Below are positions 22,331 to 34,165 of a DNA stretch of 64,000 nucleotides, in pieces. Every line of letters begins with the position of its first letter. Position 1 is the stretch's first letter. A program made the translations under genes and the position numbers. The notes under the pieces were generated by a model. The model saw nothing but the letters and a program-made list of their open reading frames with translations. It did no database searches and had not been told where the DNA came from. The DNA comes from Anastatus disparis (lineage: Eukaryota > Arthropoda > Insecta > Hymenoptera > Eupelmidae): assembly GCA_017163975.1 (NCBI GenBank), contig JAFFSR010000347.1, positions 9,758,001 through 9,822,000 on the forward strand, given 5' to 3'.

Positions 22331-23415
22331 CTAGGGAGTTTTAGCAACTTTTATATTCTGCGCCTTCTGCTGTAGTATCGGAGTTTTATACGCTACATAT
22401 GCTAATTTAGATTAGGTAATATTTTTATGAAAATAAAAATATCGCCATTAACTCAGAGTGTTTATCTCTTTAGAGAAAAATTGATTAAAAAATATAGATG
22501 ATACTAAATTTTAATGTAGTGAAACTGAAAATATTTATATTAAAACATGCGATGCCAATAGTGGTAGCGTCAGAGAGGGAAATTTAAAAATACCCAAAAT
22601 CGGTCATAAACAAGTATTAAAAAAAATATTTTTCATAATTAGATAATTAATTAAAAATTAAGAGAAAAAAGTTACTATAATAAAATTAATTTATTGCACT
22701 TATTTATAATTTTATAAATAATTTAAAATTGTGCATCGATATAGGATTTCTTTTATATTTGAGTCATTTCAATTGAGAAAACAAAGAATACTAACAGATA
22801 TCGTTACAAATAAATTATATTATAATTATGAAGTACAATAAACAAATAGATATTATTTTAAATATGAAATAAATAAATAGATAATTAAAACTAAAATAAT
22901 GCTCTGTTTTATCGACCCTTACCACGAGCGAGACAAATGAATATTTAAAAGATTACATCCAGCTTTTTTATACCGATTGCTTATTGCGTTATTTTATGTA
23001 ATTTGCTTGTTTATGTAAATTAAAATTAAAATAATTCAACATAGCGCTTATTTACTATTATCATTTATGCCATCATTACCGAAATTATTTTTAAAATTAA
23101 ACATCAAATTAGTTAAGATTAATTATGAGTCATTCAAGAAATAACCATAATTTAAAGGAAATAAATGTTTAATAGAACACGAATGTTAATAATAAAAAGA
23201 TTATTCAGTCCAGACGCTAAAAACACAAAAACTTTCAATTTTTTAATAGAAATGTATTAATAAAATTTAAAATTTCTTTGCTACCAAGCTCAAACAGTGG
23301 CCAATTTTTTGTTATGATAAATTTAATTATTTATAACCCCGTGGAAATTTATAAATAAAAAATCTAAAGATAATTTGAGAAAAAAATTGTTTCTAATTGA
23401 CATGAAAATATGGTA
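22331..23415. other. AT-rich stretch, no gene seen
   Basis: Highly AT-rich with no open frame of note and no clear repeat. It ends at the start of the 333-bp satellite. Confidence 0.45.
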
Positions 23416-24982
23416 AATTTTGTAACGTGAAATATTGTATTTACAAGATTTTTTTAGACAGTTGCGTATTTTCATATTTCTCGAGTTGTATCTAACCGAA
23501 TAAGGTTTTATAGGGCTTATTTTTTAGCTTAAGACTAATATAATCGAATTGCAATTATTAAGTTTACGAAAAAGTAGCCCATCTATATTTGCGATTCTGT
23601 AATGTTAAAATATCATATGAAACCGAAATCAAGAGTCCGTTTCTATGAGATTGTTCAAACTAAAACGTTGAATAATCACTGAAAAATGCCATAAATTTAT
23701 AGTTTTTTACTTTGAAATAACGCACGATTTTAGATTTTCGAGATATCCATAGTCTAACGTCAGATATTGTATTTACGTGATTTTTTTTAGACGATTACGC
23801 GTTTTCATATTTCTCGTGTTGTATCTAACCAAATAAAGTTTCATAGGGCTTATTTCGTAGCCTTAGACTTATATAATCAAATCGCTGTTGTTAAACTTAC
23901 GGAAAATTGGCCCATCTATAATCGCGATTCCGTAATGTTCAAAAATCGTATAGAACCAAAATCAAGAGTCGGTTTCCCATGAGATTGCTCATACTAAAAC
24001 GTTAAACGATTACCAAAAAATACCATAAATTTATAGTTTTTAACCTAAAAATAGAGCACGATTTTCGATTTTTACGATATCAATTTTCTAACGTGAGATA
24101 TTCTATTTACAAGTTTTTTTTTGACAGTTTCGTGTTTTCATATTTCTTGTGCTGTATCTAACCAAATGGAGTTTCATAGGGATCATTTTGTAGCTTGAGA
24201 CTTAAATAATCAAATCGCAGTTGTAAACCTTACAAAAATTGGCCCATATATAATTGCGATTTCGTAAAGTTCAAAAATCGTATAAAATCAAAAACAAGAG
24301 TCGGTTGCCCATGAGATTGCTCATACTAAAAAGTTGAATAAACACTAGAAACTACAATAAATTTATAGTTTTCTACTTTAAAATAACGTACGATTTTCGA
24401 TTTCTACGATATCAATTTTCTAACGTGAGATATTCTATTTACAAGATTGTTCTTAAACAGTTGCGTGTTTTCATATTTCTCGAGTTGTATCTAACTAAAT
24501 GAAGTTTTATAGGGCTTATTTTTTAGCTTAAGACCTATATAATCAAATTGTAATTAATACGTTAACAAAAAATCAGCCCATCTATAATTATGATTCCGTA
24601 ATGTTCAAAAATCGTATAAAATCAAAATCAAGAGTCGGTTTTCCATGACATTGCTTATACTAAAACGTTGAATAATCACTGAAAAATGCCATAAATTTAT
24701 AGTTTTTCACTTTGAAATAACGCACGATTTTAGATTTTCGAGATATCCATAGTCTAACGTCAGATATTGTATTTACGAGATTTAGACGATTGCGCGATTT
24801 CATATTTCTCGTGTTATATCTAACCAAATAAAGTTTCATAGGGCTTATTTCGTAGCCTTAGACTTATATAATCAAATCGCAGTTGTTAAACTTACGGAAA
24901 ATTGGCCCATCTATAATCGCGATTCCGTAATGTTCAAAAATCGTATAGAACCAAAATAAAGTTCCATGAGATTGCTCATACC
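23416..24982 (+). repeat. 333-bp satellite, forward array (about 5 units)
   Basis: The word TCG(A/T)GTTGTATCTAAC recurs at 23481, 23814, 24147, 24480 and 24809, a period of 333 bp (329 for the last). Each unit has the same order: ACAGTTGCGTGTTTTCATAT, TTTCATAGGGCTTATTT, AATTGGCCCATCTATAAT, AAGAGTCGGTTTCCCATGAG. The array is cut at 24982 by the palindromic-word array and reappears inverted beyond it. Confidence 0.92.
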
Positions 24983-26129
24983 TACACAGCATGAAAGAAT
25001 TTTGAAATAATTTCATGAAATATCACAAGTAATAATACGTTGAAAGCATTTAAATGAACTTATAAATATAACTATATTCTTTCGAAATGAATTTATGAAA
25101 TAATACACAGGAAGATTACAAAGTCTTTACAAAAATAATACCAAAAAGGAAACGAAAGTTAAGACATGAAATATTACACGAAAACTTACTGAAAGGACTC
25201 TGAGAGGACTTCTTGAAAGGAAACAAGAAAGAACTCAGAAATCTTCGAACGATTTAAGTCATAAAATAATTTAGAAAGATTTTTGGAATGATCTAAGGTA
25301 TACTTTCACCGAATCATTTCAAGATTCATTCAAAAAGCTTTCATGAAATAATTCATGCAATATTTTGGTAAAATCTCAAAAAATAATACATAAAATAATT
25401 TGGAAATCTTTATGAAATATTTCATGAAATAACTTATGATGAGAATAAAAGTTACTACATGAATCCTTACTAAAAGGACTTTGAAAAGACTTCTTGAAAG
25501 GAAACAAGAAAGAACTCAGAAATCTTACGAAGGTTCTAATCATAAAATAATTTAGAAAGATTTTCGAAATGATCTAAGGTATTCTTTCACCGAATCATTT
25601 CGAGATTCTTTCAAAAAGCTTTTATGAAATAATTCATGCAATATTTTGGTAAAGACTTAAGAAATCATAAATGAAATAATTTTGAAATCTTTTTGAATTA
25701 ATTCATGAAATAACTCATGATGAGAATAAAAGTTATTACTTAAATCCTTACTGAAAGGACTTTGAAAAGACTTCTTGAAAGAAAACAAGAATGAACTCAA
25801 AACTCTTTCGAAGGTTCCAGTCGTAAAATAATTTAGAAAGATTTTCGGAATGATTTAAGGTATTCTTTCACCGAATCATTTCGAGATTCTTTCAAAAAGC
25901 TTTTATGAAATAATTCATGCAATATTTTGGTAAAGACTCAAGAAATCATACATGAAATAATTTTGAAATCTTTTTGAAATATTTCATGAAATAACTTATG
26001 ATGAGAATAAAAGTTATTACATAAATCCTTACTGAAAGGACTTTGAAAAGACTTCTTGAAAGGAAACAAGAAAGACCTCAAAACTCTTTCGAAGGTTCCA
26101 GTCGTAAAATAATTCAGAAAGATAAAATG

Positions 26130-26201
26130 AGCCACGGTGGCTCAGGGGCTAGAACATCCGACTCTCACCCAGAGGGCCGGGGTTCGAGTCCCGGTGAGGG
26201 C
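26130..26201 (+). other. tRNA-Glu(CTC)-like SINE head
   Basis: GTGGCTCAGGGGCTAGAAC matches box A and the D arm, CGACTCTCACCCAGAGG an anticodon arm with loop holding CTC, and GGGTTCGAGTCCC a near-perfect box B/T arm. The acceptor stem is not fully paired and the sequence continues without a break into the SINE body. Confidence 0.8.
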
Positions 26202-26290
26202 GGGATTTTTTCCATTTTTAATTAAAAGTGGAGAATTTTTCGGACTCATTGACACCGTGGTGGACCACCCCCGAATGATTTTCCGCGGTT

Positions 26291-26695
26291 TTAAGGGGAA
26301 TCCTCATACCGACATAGAGTTCTACCTTATCTACATTTAAATTATGAATTTTAATAAAAATTTAACTATTCATGACTGAAATTCGTAGAAGAGGCACATT
26401 CTTGACATTCTAAAGAATTTATTGCAACGTTAAAAGACAGAATAGAAGTAAAAATGAAGACAAAAACTGCATAATACGATTATTCATAACTACATTGAAA
26501 AGTTAATCGTATTAAGCAGTTTTCGCCTTTATTTTTACCCTAATATTATCTTTTAACGTTGCAATAAATTCTTTGGCATGTTAAGAATGTGCCTCTTCTA
26601 TGAATTTTAGTCAAAAATAGTTAAATTTTTATTAAAATGCATAATTCAAATATAGATAAGGTAGATCTCTGTGCCGGTATGAAGACACCCCTTAA
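26291..26695. mobile_element. TTAA MITE, family E
   Basis: TTAA at 26291 and 26692; ends GGGGAATCCTCATACCGAC and CCGGTATGAAGACACCCC. Long arms pair across the centre (AACGTTGCAATAAATTCTT at 26558 against its complement near 26415). Only one copy is seen here. Confidence 0.88.
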
Positions 26696-27643
26696 CAAAA
26701 ATCGCAGATAATTATTCGAGGGCCGGTAAGGCAGAATGCGACTGCTCCACTAACTATAGTTGAGCCGGAACGTTCTGCCGGGTTGGTGCGAGCTCTCGAT
26801 GCGCCAAAAAGGATGGGTAGAGCGAGTCTCCCCGCCTGAGTAGGCCTGCACGGGTACGCGAACACCTTCCGGGGTAAAAAGGGATGGTTTCGAACGCGAA
26901 AACACCGGAACACACAGGTGGTCGAGGTGTCCCGTAAACAGATGTAAAAAATCTATACGGGGTAAGGAAAGCAATAGAACATAGAACATAATTCAGAAAG
27001 ATTTTCAGAATGATTTAAGGTATTCTTTCACCGAATCATTTCGAGATTCTTTCAAAAAGCTTTTATGAAATAATTCATGCAATATTTTGGTAAAGACTCA
27101 AGAAATCATACATGAAATAATTTTGAAATCTTTTTGAAATATTTCATGAAATAAGTTATGATGAGAATAAAAGTTATTACATAAATCCTTACTGAAAGGA
27201 CTTTGAAAAGACTTCTTGAAAGGAAACAAGAAAGAACTCAAAACTCTTTCGAAGGTTCTAGTCGTAAAATAATTTAGAAAGATTTTCGGAATGATTCAAG
27301 GTATTCTTTCACCGAATCATTTCGAGATTCTTTTAAAAAGCTTTTATGAAATAATTCATGCAATATTTTGGTAAAGACTCAAGAAATCATACATGAAATA
27401 ATTTTGAAATCTTTTTGAAATATTTCATGAAATAACTTATGATGAGAATAAAAGTTATTACATGAATCCTTACTAAATGGACTTTGAAAGGACTTTTTTA
27501 AAGAAAACGTGAAATATAACAGAATCATTTAGAAATATTTTCGCGATTAGTTTATAAATTATCCGCTTGATGGCGGTATCTCTTACTCTCGCAAGCAGTA
27601 AGAGTGCTTTCTGTTTCATATATAAGAAAAATAAGAATCTAAA

Positions 27644-27730
27644 ATGGAAACTATAAGTTGTTATGCGTGCGATGTTTGTGTTATTATAACTTCGATTTTA
27701 ACCGCTGTGAAACTATTCGTAATCCTATAA
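27644..27730 (+). CDS. Candidate 28-residue hydrophobic micro-ORF
   Basis: The first ATG after TATATAAGAA (25 bp away) opens a 28-codon frame whose second half, VIITSILTAVKLFVIL, is hydrophobic like a signal or membrane segment, with three cysteines before it. A chance frame is quite possible. It might instead be the start of a first exon; no splice site is clear and no relative is recognised. Confidence 0.15.
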   Translation: METISCYACDVCVIITSILTAVKLFVIL

Positions 27731-27757
27731 ATAATTATATCATCATATCCGTTATAC

Positions 27758-27761
<4 letters not shown>

Positions 27762-27840
<79 letters not shown>

Positions 27841-27845
27841 TGTGT
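27762..27845. repeat. (GT)n microsatellite
   Basis: GT run interrupted by a short GTGC stretch. The three overlapping Cys/Val or His/Thr open frames here are microsatellite artefacts. Confidence 0.95.
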
Positions 27846-27880
27846 TAATTCTAAATTCATTTTTAAACAATACAGGAAAG

Positions 27881-28690
27881 AATAGAGTTTCTACAACTTT
27901 ACACGTCTCTCAACTAAAGATATATGAAAAGATTAATGCATTATTACTAAAAGAATTTATGGATCCTTACAGAATTCTTTCAATGAAAGGATTCTGTAAT
28001 GATTCTATGTCCGGAGTATATTCCTTTTAGAAATAATACAATGAAATATTTTAAAAATATTTCATATCATTATTACAGAATCCTTTCAATGGAAGATGTA
28101 TGAAAAGATTTACGAATCATTACCAAAAGAATTCATAAATCCTTACAGAATTCTTTCATTGAAAGGATTCTGTAATGATTCTATGTCCGGGGTATATTCA
28201 TTTTAGAAATAATACAATGAAATATTTTAAAAATATTTTATATCATTCTTACAGAATCCTTTCAATGGAAGATATATGAAAAGATTTACGAATTATTACG
28301 GAAAGAATTCATAGATCCTTACAGAAGTCTTTCATTAAAAGGATTCTGTAATGATTCTATGTCCGGGGTATATTCCTTTTAGAAATAATACAATGAAATA
28401 TTTCAAAAATATTTCATATCATTCTTACAGAATCCTTTCAATAGAAGATGTATAAAAAGATTTACGAATTATTACCAAAAGAATTCATGGATCCTTACAG
28501 AATTCTTTCACGGAAAAGATTTGGAAATGTCTTGTGAATTCTTTATGAAATATTTTTTTGTATTATTTTTAAAAGAATAATACTTTGGACATAGAATTAT
28601 TTCAGAATCCTTTCAGTGAAATATTTCTGAATGATTGCAGTCCTTTCATGAATCCTTTCAGAATCCTTTCAAAGTCCTTTCATGCTGTAT
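27881..28690. repeat. 176-bp tandem array, right part of the palindromic-word block
   Basis: CCGG(A/G)GTATATTC starts at 28011, 28187 and 28363: a period of exactly 176 bp. Units contain TGAAAGGATTCTGTAATG and its complement. The block ends CTTTCATGCTG|TA at 28689, inverted relative to the left end at 24983. Fragments of the same unit recur at 45284-45760. Confidence 0.9.
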
Positions 28691-29030
28691 GGGATGCTAA
28701 AAGGTCAAATAATCACTGACAATAGCCAAAAAATTTATAGTTTTTAACTCTAAAATAAAGCACGATCTTCGATTTTTACGATATTCCTTTTCTATCGTGA
28801 TATATTGTATTTACAAGATTCTTTTAAGACAATTGCGTGTTTTCATATTTCTCGTAAATACTATCTAAACAAATAAGGTTTAAAAGGACTTATTATTTAA
28901 CCTAAGATTTTTATTATTAAGCGGCATAAGTCTACGTAAAATAAGCCCATCCCTGATTGTAATAGTATAATGTTCAAAATTCTTATAAAACCGAAATCAA
29001 TAGTCGGTTTTCCATAAGATTGCTATAAAT
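28691..29030 (+). repeat. 333-bp satellite, last forward unit
   Basis: Continues the unit interrupted at 24982: AAATAATCACTGA-type sequence first, then TTGCGTGTTTTCATATTTCT. At about 29030 the array switches to the opposite orientation. Confidence 0.8.
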
Positions 29031-30505
29031 TTATGGTAGTTTTCAGTGATTATTCAACTTTTCAGTATCAGCAATTTGATGGGACACCGACTCTTAATTT
29101 TGGTTTTATACGATTTTTAAACAATACAGAATCGAAATTATAGATGGGCTGATTTTTTGTAAACTCAACAACTGTGATTTAATTATATGAGTCTTAGGCT
29201 ACAAAATAAGCCCTATAAAACTTCGTTTGGTTAGATACAACACGAGAAATAAAAAACGTATCTCTGCCCTTTTCTAATCAAAGAAATGATTTTTTTACAA
29301 AAACTAATAACTTTATCAAACAATGAAGAGAAAGCCGCATCTTGTATCAGGAAAAGCAATATTTTCTTTGATAAGAAAAAATTAATTTTATTGCTTCGTT
29401 CTCAAGAAAACCTTGAAAAACCAAATTGTCCACACTAACCTCTATGATTTAAGTTTTTCAAGGTTTTCTTGAAAACGAAGCAATAAAATTAATTCTTTCT
29501 TACTAAAGAAAATATTGCTTTTTTTATTACGAGATGCGGCTTTCTCTTCATTTTTTGCTAAAGTTATTAGTTTCTGTAAAAAACTCATTTCTTTGATTAG
29601 AAAAAGACAGAGATACGTGACCTCCTCATAAGCTAAAAAATAAGCCCTATAAAACTTAATTTAGTTAGATACAACTCGAGAAATATAAAAACACGCAACC
29701 GTCTAAAAAAAATATTGTAAATAGAATATCTTACGTTAGAAAATTTTGTATTAAAACAATCGATAATTGTGCTCTATTTTTAAGTGAAAAACTATAAATT
29801 TATGGTATTTTTTAGTGATTATTTAACGTTTTAGTATGAGCAATCTCATAGGAAACCGACTCTTGATTTTGGTTTTATAAGATTTTATAACATTACGGAA
29901 TCGCAATTATAGATGGGCCAGTTTTTCGTAAGTTTAACAACTGCGATTTGATTATATAAGTCTCAAGCTACGAAATAAGCCCTATGAAACTTCATTTCGT
30001 TAGATACGACACGAGAAATATGAAAACACACAACTGTCTCAAAAAAATCTTGTAATTACAATATCTGACGTTAGACTATGGATATCATGAAAATTGAAAA
30101 TCGTGCGTTATTTTGAAGTGAAAAACTATATATTTATGGCATTTTTCAGTAATTATTTAGCGTTTGAGATGGAACAATCTTATGGGAAACGGACTCTTAA
30201 TTTCGGTTTTGTACGATTTTTAAACATTACAGAATCGCAATTATAGATGGGCTAATTATTCGTGAACTTATTAATTGCAATTAGATTATATAGGTCTTAA
30301 GCTAAAAAATGAGCCCTATAAAACTTTATTCAATTAGATACAATTCGAGAAATATGAAAACACGCAACTGTCTAAAAAAAATCTTGTAAATAGAATATCT
30401 CACGTTATTGAATTTATATTGAAACAATCGATAATTGTGCTCTATTTTTAAGTGGAAAACTATAAATTTATGTTATTTTTTGGTGATTATTTAACGTTTC
30501 AGTAC
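29031..30505 (-). repeat. 333-bp satellite, inverted array
   Basis: Reverse-complement units (CCCTATAAAACTTC, GATACAACACGAGAAAT) in series, interrupted by a family F MITE at 29250-29631. With the forward array it forms a head-to-head inverted repeat of more than 1.4 kb per arm. Confidence 0.88.
29250..29631. mobile_element. Palindromic TTAA MITE, family F copy 2
   Basis: Nearly full copy of 19433-19815. The right end GAGATACGTGACCTCCTC is intact, the left lacks its first bases, and neither TTAA is preserved. Confidence 0.8.
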
Positions 30506-31844
30506 GAGAGGCTATTCACTTAAAAAAGTGTCAAAATGATTACAGATTTCATATGATTTCAAATGATTTCAAAATGATTTCAAATGTTTTCAAAATGATT
30601 TCAGAAATATATTTTTATACTTGTAATTTTAAACATTTTCAAAACAGCCTATGGTAAGCAGTGATTTCAAATGATTTCAAATGATTTCAAGCAAATTTTC
30701 TATGATTTCAAATGATTTCAAGCAAATTTTTTATGATTTGAAATAATTCCGAAATTATTCCAAGATAATTAATATTAATATTTATGAAGGTTAAGCTTAC
30801 TTTAAATTATAATCCCTAAATCGTCATTATTGAATCATATAAAAATTAAAATAATACCTGTATTTTAACACCACAAAAATAAAATAAAAAAACAAAGAAA
30901 TTGCATAATTAAAACAAAAACTTTTTATCACTTTAGTAAATAAAAAGACCAACAATGTGTTCAATAATAATAAAATTATTCTAGATTTGTACTTACATTG
31001 GCTATGTGCATAGCAGAAAACACAAAGTTAAACTGAACTGACAGTTGTAAAACAAATGAGTATGGACAAATTATAAACACGCATCAACATGCACACTATA
31101 TAAATCTATTTTCGACAACCAACTATAGCATAACTTTTGTTTTTAACTGAATGTTGTATACCTTGCTTGAATTTCAGGCTTGAACTTATAATCGACACTC
31201 AATCCTTCAATAGGACATTTTATTCTTATTTTTTTTATGATGAGGAAGTAAGATAAAATAATATTTGAAAACTGAGTGTCGCTTACGAATTCTAGTTTTA
31301 GTTATAATGTTTGTATAACATAAAATTAAATTTTTTAAACACAAAGTTAGTTAAAAAAAATTAACCAACATAAGAGCTATGATTGAAAAACTTATTAGCC
31401 GTGTGTGACAGATACAAAGAGAGAAATTCAAACATAAGTAAATAATGCTTCTTCACTTATTTATAGATCTTATTTAAATTTTTTGTTAGTATTTCTTTTT
31501 TTCATTTTTCACATATATTCTTTTTTATTTGTTTTTATACAAATTATCTTTTACATAAAAATTTTTTGTGCGATGCGTTTTGCTTATGATTAAAATCATT
31601 CATTTTTTTCAATTCCAGAAAAAAATCTTATAAATATTTATATATTATATATCGATACTATTCCCCAGAAATCAAAAATTATTTTATTTATCAGATCAGC
31701 TCATATTAATCTGGTATTTAAATAATATTTAGTATTATATTTCTGGTAATATTTTAAATTGTAAACTAAATACAAAAATATTCATTGATTTCAATGATTT
31801 CAAATGATTTCAATGATTTCAATTTGAATAGTTTTGATTTCGGT
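30506..31844. repeat. ATTTCAAATG-word blocks flanking AT-rich DNA
   Basis: ATGATTTCAAATGATTTCAA words fill 30535-30735 and return at 31782-31825, with about 1 kb of plain AT-rich DNA between. A small inverted pair, CGACACTCA / TGAGTGTCG, lies at 31192 and 31270. No gene. It splits the inverted satellite together with the hAT-ended segment that follows. Confidence 0.55.
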
Positions 31845-32088
31845 CAGGGCCGGATTAAGAAATTTGAGGCCCTAGGCTGATTTAATTCCAAAGGCCAACC
31901 CCCCTCCTTTATTTTCATAATTTTTCCAAATTCATATATTTACATTTACAATTTAAAATAAAATAAAAATTTGTAATGAATATATATATACAAAATTACA
32001 TATTAATGATTAAAAAGGACAATCACAAAAACATTATTAAGTTTTTACAAGATATTTTTATTTTTCAAAGTAGAAAATGTTATTTACA

Positions 32089-32307
32089 TTACATAAAGTT
32101 TTTTCTCATTTTGTTTTGAATGAAATCACGAATGATTTCATCAAAATTAATAAATTTCAAGATTTCATTCTCAATTGATATTCGTGCTAATGCTGATAAG
32201 CGATCATCATTCATGGTGGATCTATAAGAATTTTTAATTCTTTTCAAAACGGAAAAGGACCTCCTAAATTTTTTAATAACATTTTCAATTAATCGATGGT
32301 ATTGCAT
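32089..32307 (-). pseudogene. hAT transposase C-terminal dimerisation domain fragment
   Basis: The 72-codon frame reads FRRSFSVLKRIKNSYRSTMN then DDRLSALARISIENEILKFI and INFDEIIRDF. This is the conserved C-terminal block of hAT transposases related to ZMYM-type proteins (R-S-F-S-x-L-K-x-I-K-N, R-S-T-M, R-L-x-x-L-A, I-E, then a short tail with basic residues). Everything upstream, including the BED finger and the catalytic core, is missing; the sequence before 32307 is AT-rich. It sits about 240 bp inside the left terminus and reads towards it, as expected for the 3' end of the gene. Confidence 0.85.
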
Positions 32308-33265
32308 ATTTTTGATTAATTTAAATTTATTACAAAAAATCTATATTTTATTTTTGGTTCATAAAAAACGATAATTGTATTAGCAAGTTATAAATATAAA
32401 CATTGTTTTTGCCGTAAAAACTCATGTTAAATTTCTAATTTCTATAATTTTTTTTCTCTTTAATTGGTTCAATGACCTTATATTTTTGAAATTGCTATGA
32501 AACACCAGTAGATACTTTTTATAATATTTTTGTACTAAAAAACCTATTTTTAGTTATAGTCTGGGCGCCCAGAGGGTTTCGTATGAAGTTAGAGGTCCCA
32601 CCAAGCAAGCAAGTGATTTTTATGTATTTTGAGCCGCTGAATCCGAATTTGCAACTTGCTTTTCGCGCAAGTGGTCGAGTAATTTGTTATAAACAAATTG
32701 ATTGTTTAAATGGCTATAGTTTATGAACTACAATAGATGCAGTGATTTTCTCTGTGAAAACTTGTTTTTTAATAAAACAAACAAAAAAAATCGTTTTTGT
32801 TGCATTTCGATTCGATAATTAGAACCAGAGATATGGCAAATATATTGCAAAAAAACATAGAGACGTAGCGCCAGCGCGGAACGCCCTGGTAAAAAACCTT
32901 ATAACTCGACTACCAATTGATATTTTTTGAAGTTCAACATGTGTTTGAAAAATGTCAGAGTCTCAGCTTTAATGATAAATTGTTATATATTACTTTCAAA
33001 TGTTGATAAATAAGCTAGAATGATTTGAAGCAGAAAAATTTTCAATTTTTCAGAATTGTGTTTGTTTATAACGAAATAATATAGGTTAGCGAACAAAATA
33101 TTTCTATATTTTTGACATAGAATGATAGGGAATTTGATCTAATTTAAGAATCTGTCCGGTTTTTCAAATTTAAGTAAGTACAACCTGAGATATCGCAAAT
33201 TTAAGCTGTAACGCCAACTCCTTGCAATACGAAATATGTGTGCAATATAGCGATCGCTTTCCTTA

Positions 33266-33482
33266 TTAAGGGGATGTAATACGGTATATGATTTCAACAT
33301 AGTTACCGACATTGCAGTTTTCAAAATTTTTAATCTTTATTCCAAAATTTTCAAAAATATCTCTCAATTAGGCTTTTTATTAGTAAAAATAGAAGGCAGT
33401 AATATAGAGATATTGTAAAAATTTCTAGATTAAGAATAAAAAATTTGGAAAACTGTAATGTCGGTATTTTACATTCCCTTAA
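33266..33482. mobile_element. Palindromic TTAA MITE, family G (217 bp)
   Basis: TTAAGGGGATGTAATAC at the left, TTTTACATTCCCTTAA at the right, inner pair TACCGACATTGCAGTTTTC. Its empty site is seen in the other arm at 34101 (complement CCTTATTAAATATTC). Confidence 0.92.
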
Positions 33483-33587
33483 AAATTCTTTTATTATAAG
33501 GTAAGTAATCTCATCCTTTTTTAATAAAATCACTTTTGACTCGACTCTATTTTATATACTTTGTCATAATATTAATGATGTATAATC

Positions 33588-33826
33588 TTCGAGCATATAT
33601 TACTGGAGGAAGCCTCCCAGCTATTAACTACGTTACAAGGCGAAGAGAGAAAAAGCCTCTATTTTGGTACGTGCTATCTCTCTCTCACTTTCTTAGTGGG
33701 AAACAAAAGCAGCCAATCAGATCGGTTAGAGAGAGACAGCACGTACCAAAATAGAGGCTTTCTCTCTCTTCGCCTTGTAACGCTTTCTGCCATTCGGAGG
33801 CTTCCTCCAGTAGTATATGCTCGAAG
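33588..33826. mobile_element. Palindromic MITE with TIR CTTCGAGCATATA
   Basis: CTTCGAGCATATATTACTGG at the left pairs with the right end TAGTATATGCTCGAAG. Inside, GGCGAAGAGAGAAAAAGCCT and CTATTTTGGTACGTGCT pair as well, almost without mismatch. Confidence 0.88.
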
Positions 33827-34165
33827 TGTATAATACATTTAGATGAAGTAGATTTAGGGTTTTCAATAATCATTGATTTTTCTACTATATTAGTATATCA
33901 TTTATTTATTTTTTTGCTATTGCGGAAAGAACAACAATCTATTTTATTCAAAAAATTTGTTTTAACCTTCCGATTTATTAGAGTCATCTATTTTTAGCTG
34001 AATCCTTTTTTATTAAATTTTTATTTAATTTTCTAATACAGAGTTAAAATTAATTTTATTACAAAAAAATTAAATTACTTACCTTATAATAAAAGAATAT
34101 TTAATAAGGAAAGCGATCGCCATATTGTACACATATGTCGTATTGCAAGGAGTTGGCGCTACAGC

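Larger units (their letters stand above)
26109..27002 (+). mobile_element. tRNA-headed SINE with 15-bp target duplication
   Basis: ATAATTCAGAAAGAT occurs at 26109-26123 and again at 26988-27002, and the 281-bp period is restored when the 864 bp between are removed. The insert begins with a tRNA-like head (26130-26201), has a GC-rich body (26700-26960) and ends with the short repeat CAATAGAACATAGAAC. A TTAA MITE (26291-26695) sits inside, so the SINE itself is about 460 bp. Minus-strand open frames at 26692-26989 are in this GC-rich body and resemble no family. Confidence 0.88.
24983..27545. repeat. 281-bp tandem array of TTCATGAA-type words
   Basis: CTTTCACCGAATCATTTC starts at 25303, 25584, 25865, 27025 and 27306. 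Spacing is 281 bp each time, and 281 + 879 across the SINE insertion, so the unit length is exactly kept. Units consist of self-complementary words (TTTCATGAAA, GAAAGGACTTTGAAAAGAC). The left end is TA followed by CACAGCATGAAAG. The block is inserted in the 333-bp satellite. Confidence 0.92.
27546..27880 (+). other. Non-repetitive island inside the array, with (GT)n
   Basis: Between the 281-bp and the 176-bp arrays lies an island with a CTTACTCTCGCAAGCAGTAAG hairpin region (27574-27594), TATATAAGAA at 27619, a small ATG frame and a (GT)n tract at 27762-27845. The hairpin-TATA arrangement repeats that of 21.87-21.92 kb. Confidence 0.55.

Noticed and set aside
23416..24982. CRISPR-like array
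   Set aside because: Units are 333 bp, contiguous and without spacers; the DNA is eukaryotic. It is a satellite.
26700..26960. rRNA gene fragment
   Set aside because: GC-rich text suggested rRNA, but no conserved rRNA core words were recognised and it is part of a SINE with a target duplication.
26692..26989. Two minus-strand frames in GC-rich DNA
   Set aside because: They lie inside the SINE body bounded by a 15-bp target duplication; no protein similarity recognised.
27658..28030. Three overlapping open frames rich in Cys/Val or His/Thr
   Set aside because: They are translations of the (GT)n microsatellite.
31844..31845. 8-bp hAT target duplication
   Set aside because: The flanks ATTTCGGT (left) and GACACAAC (right) do not match.
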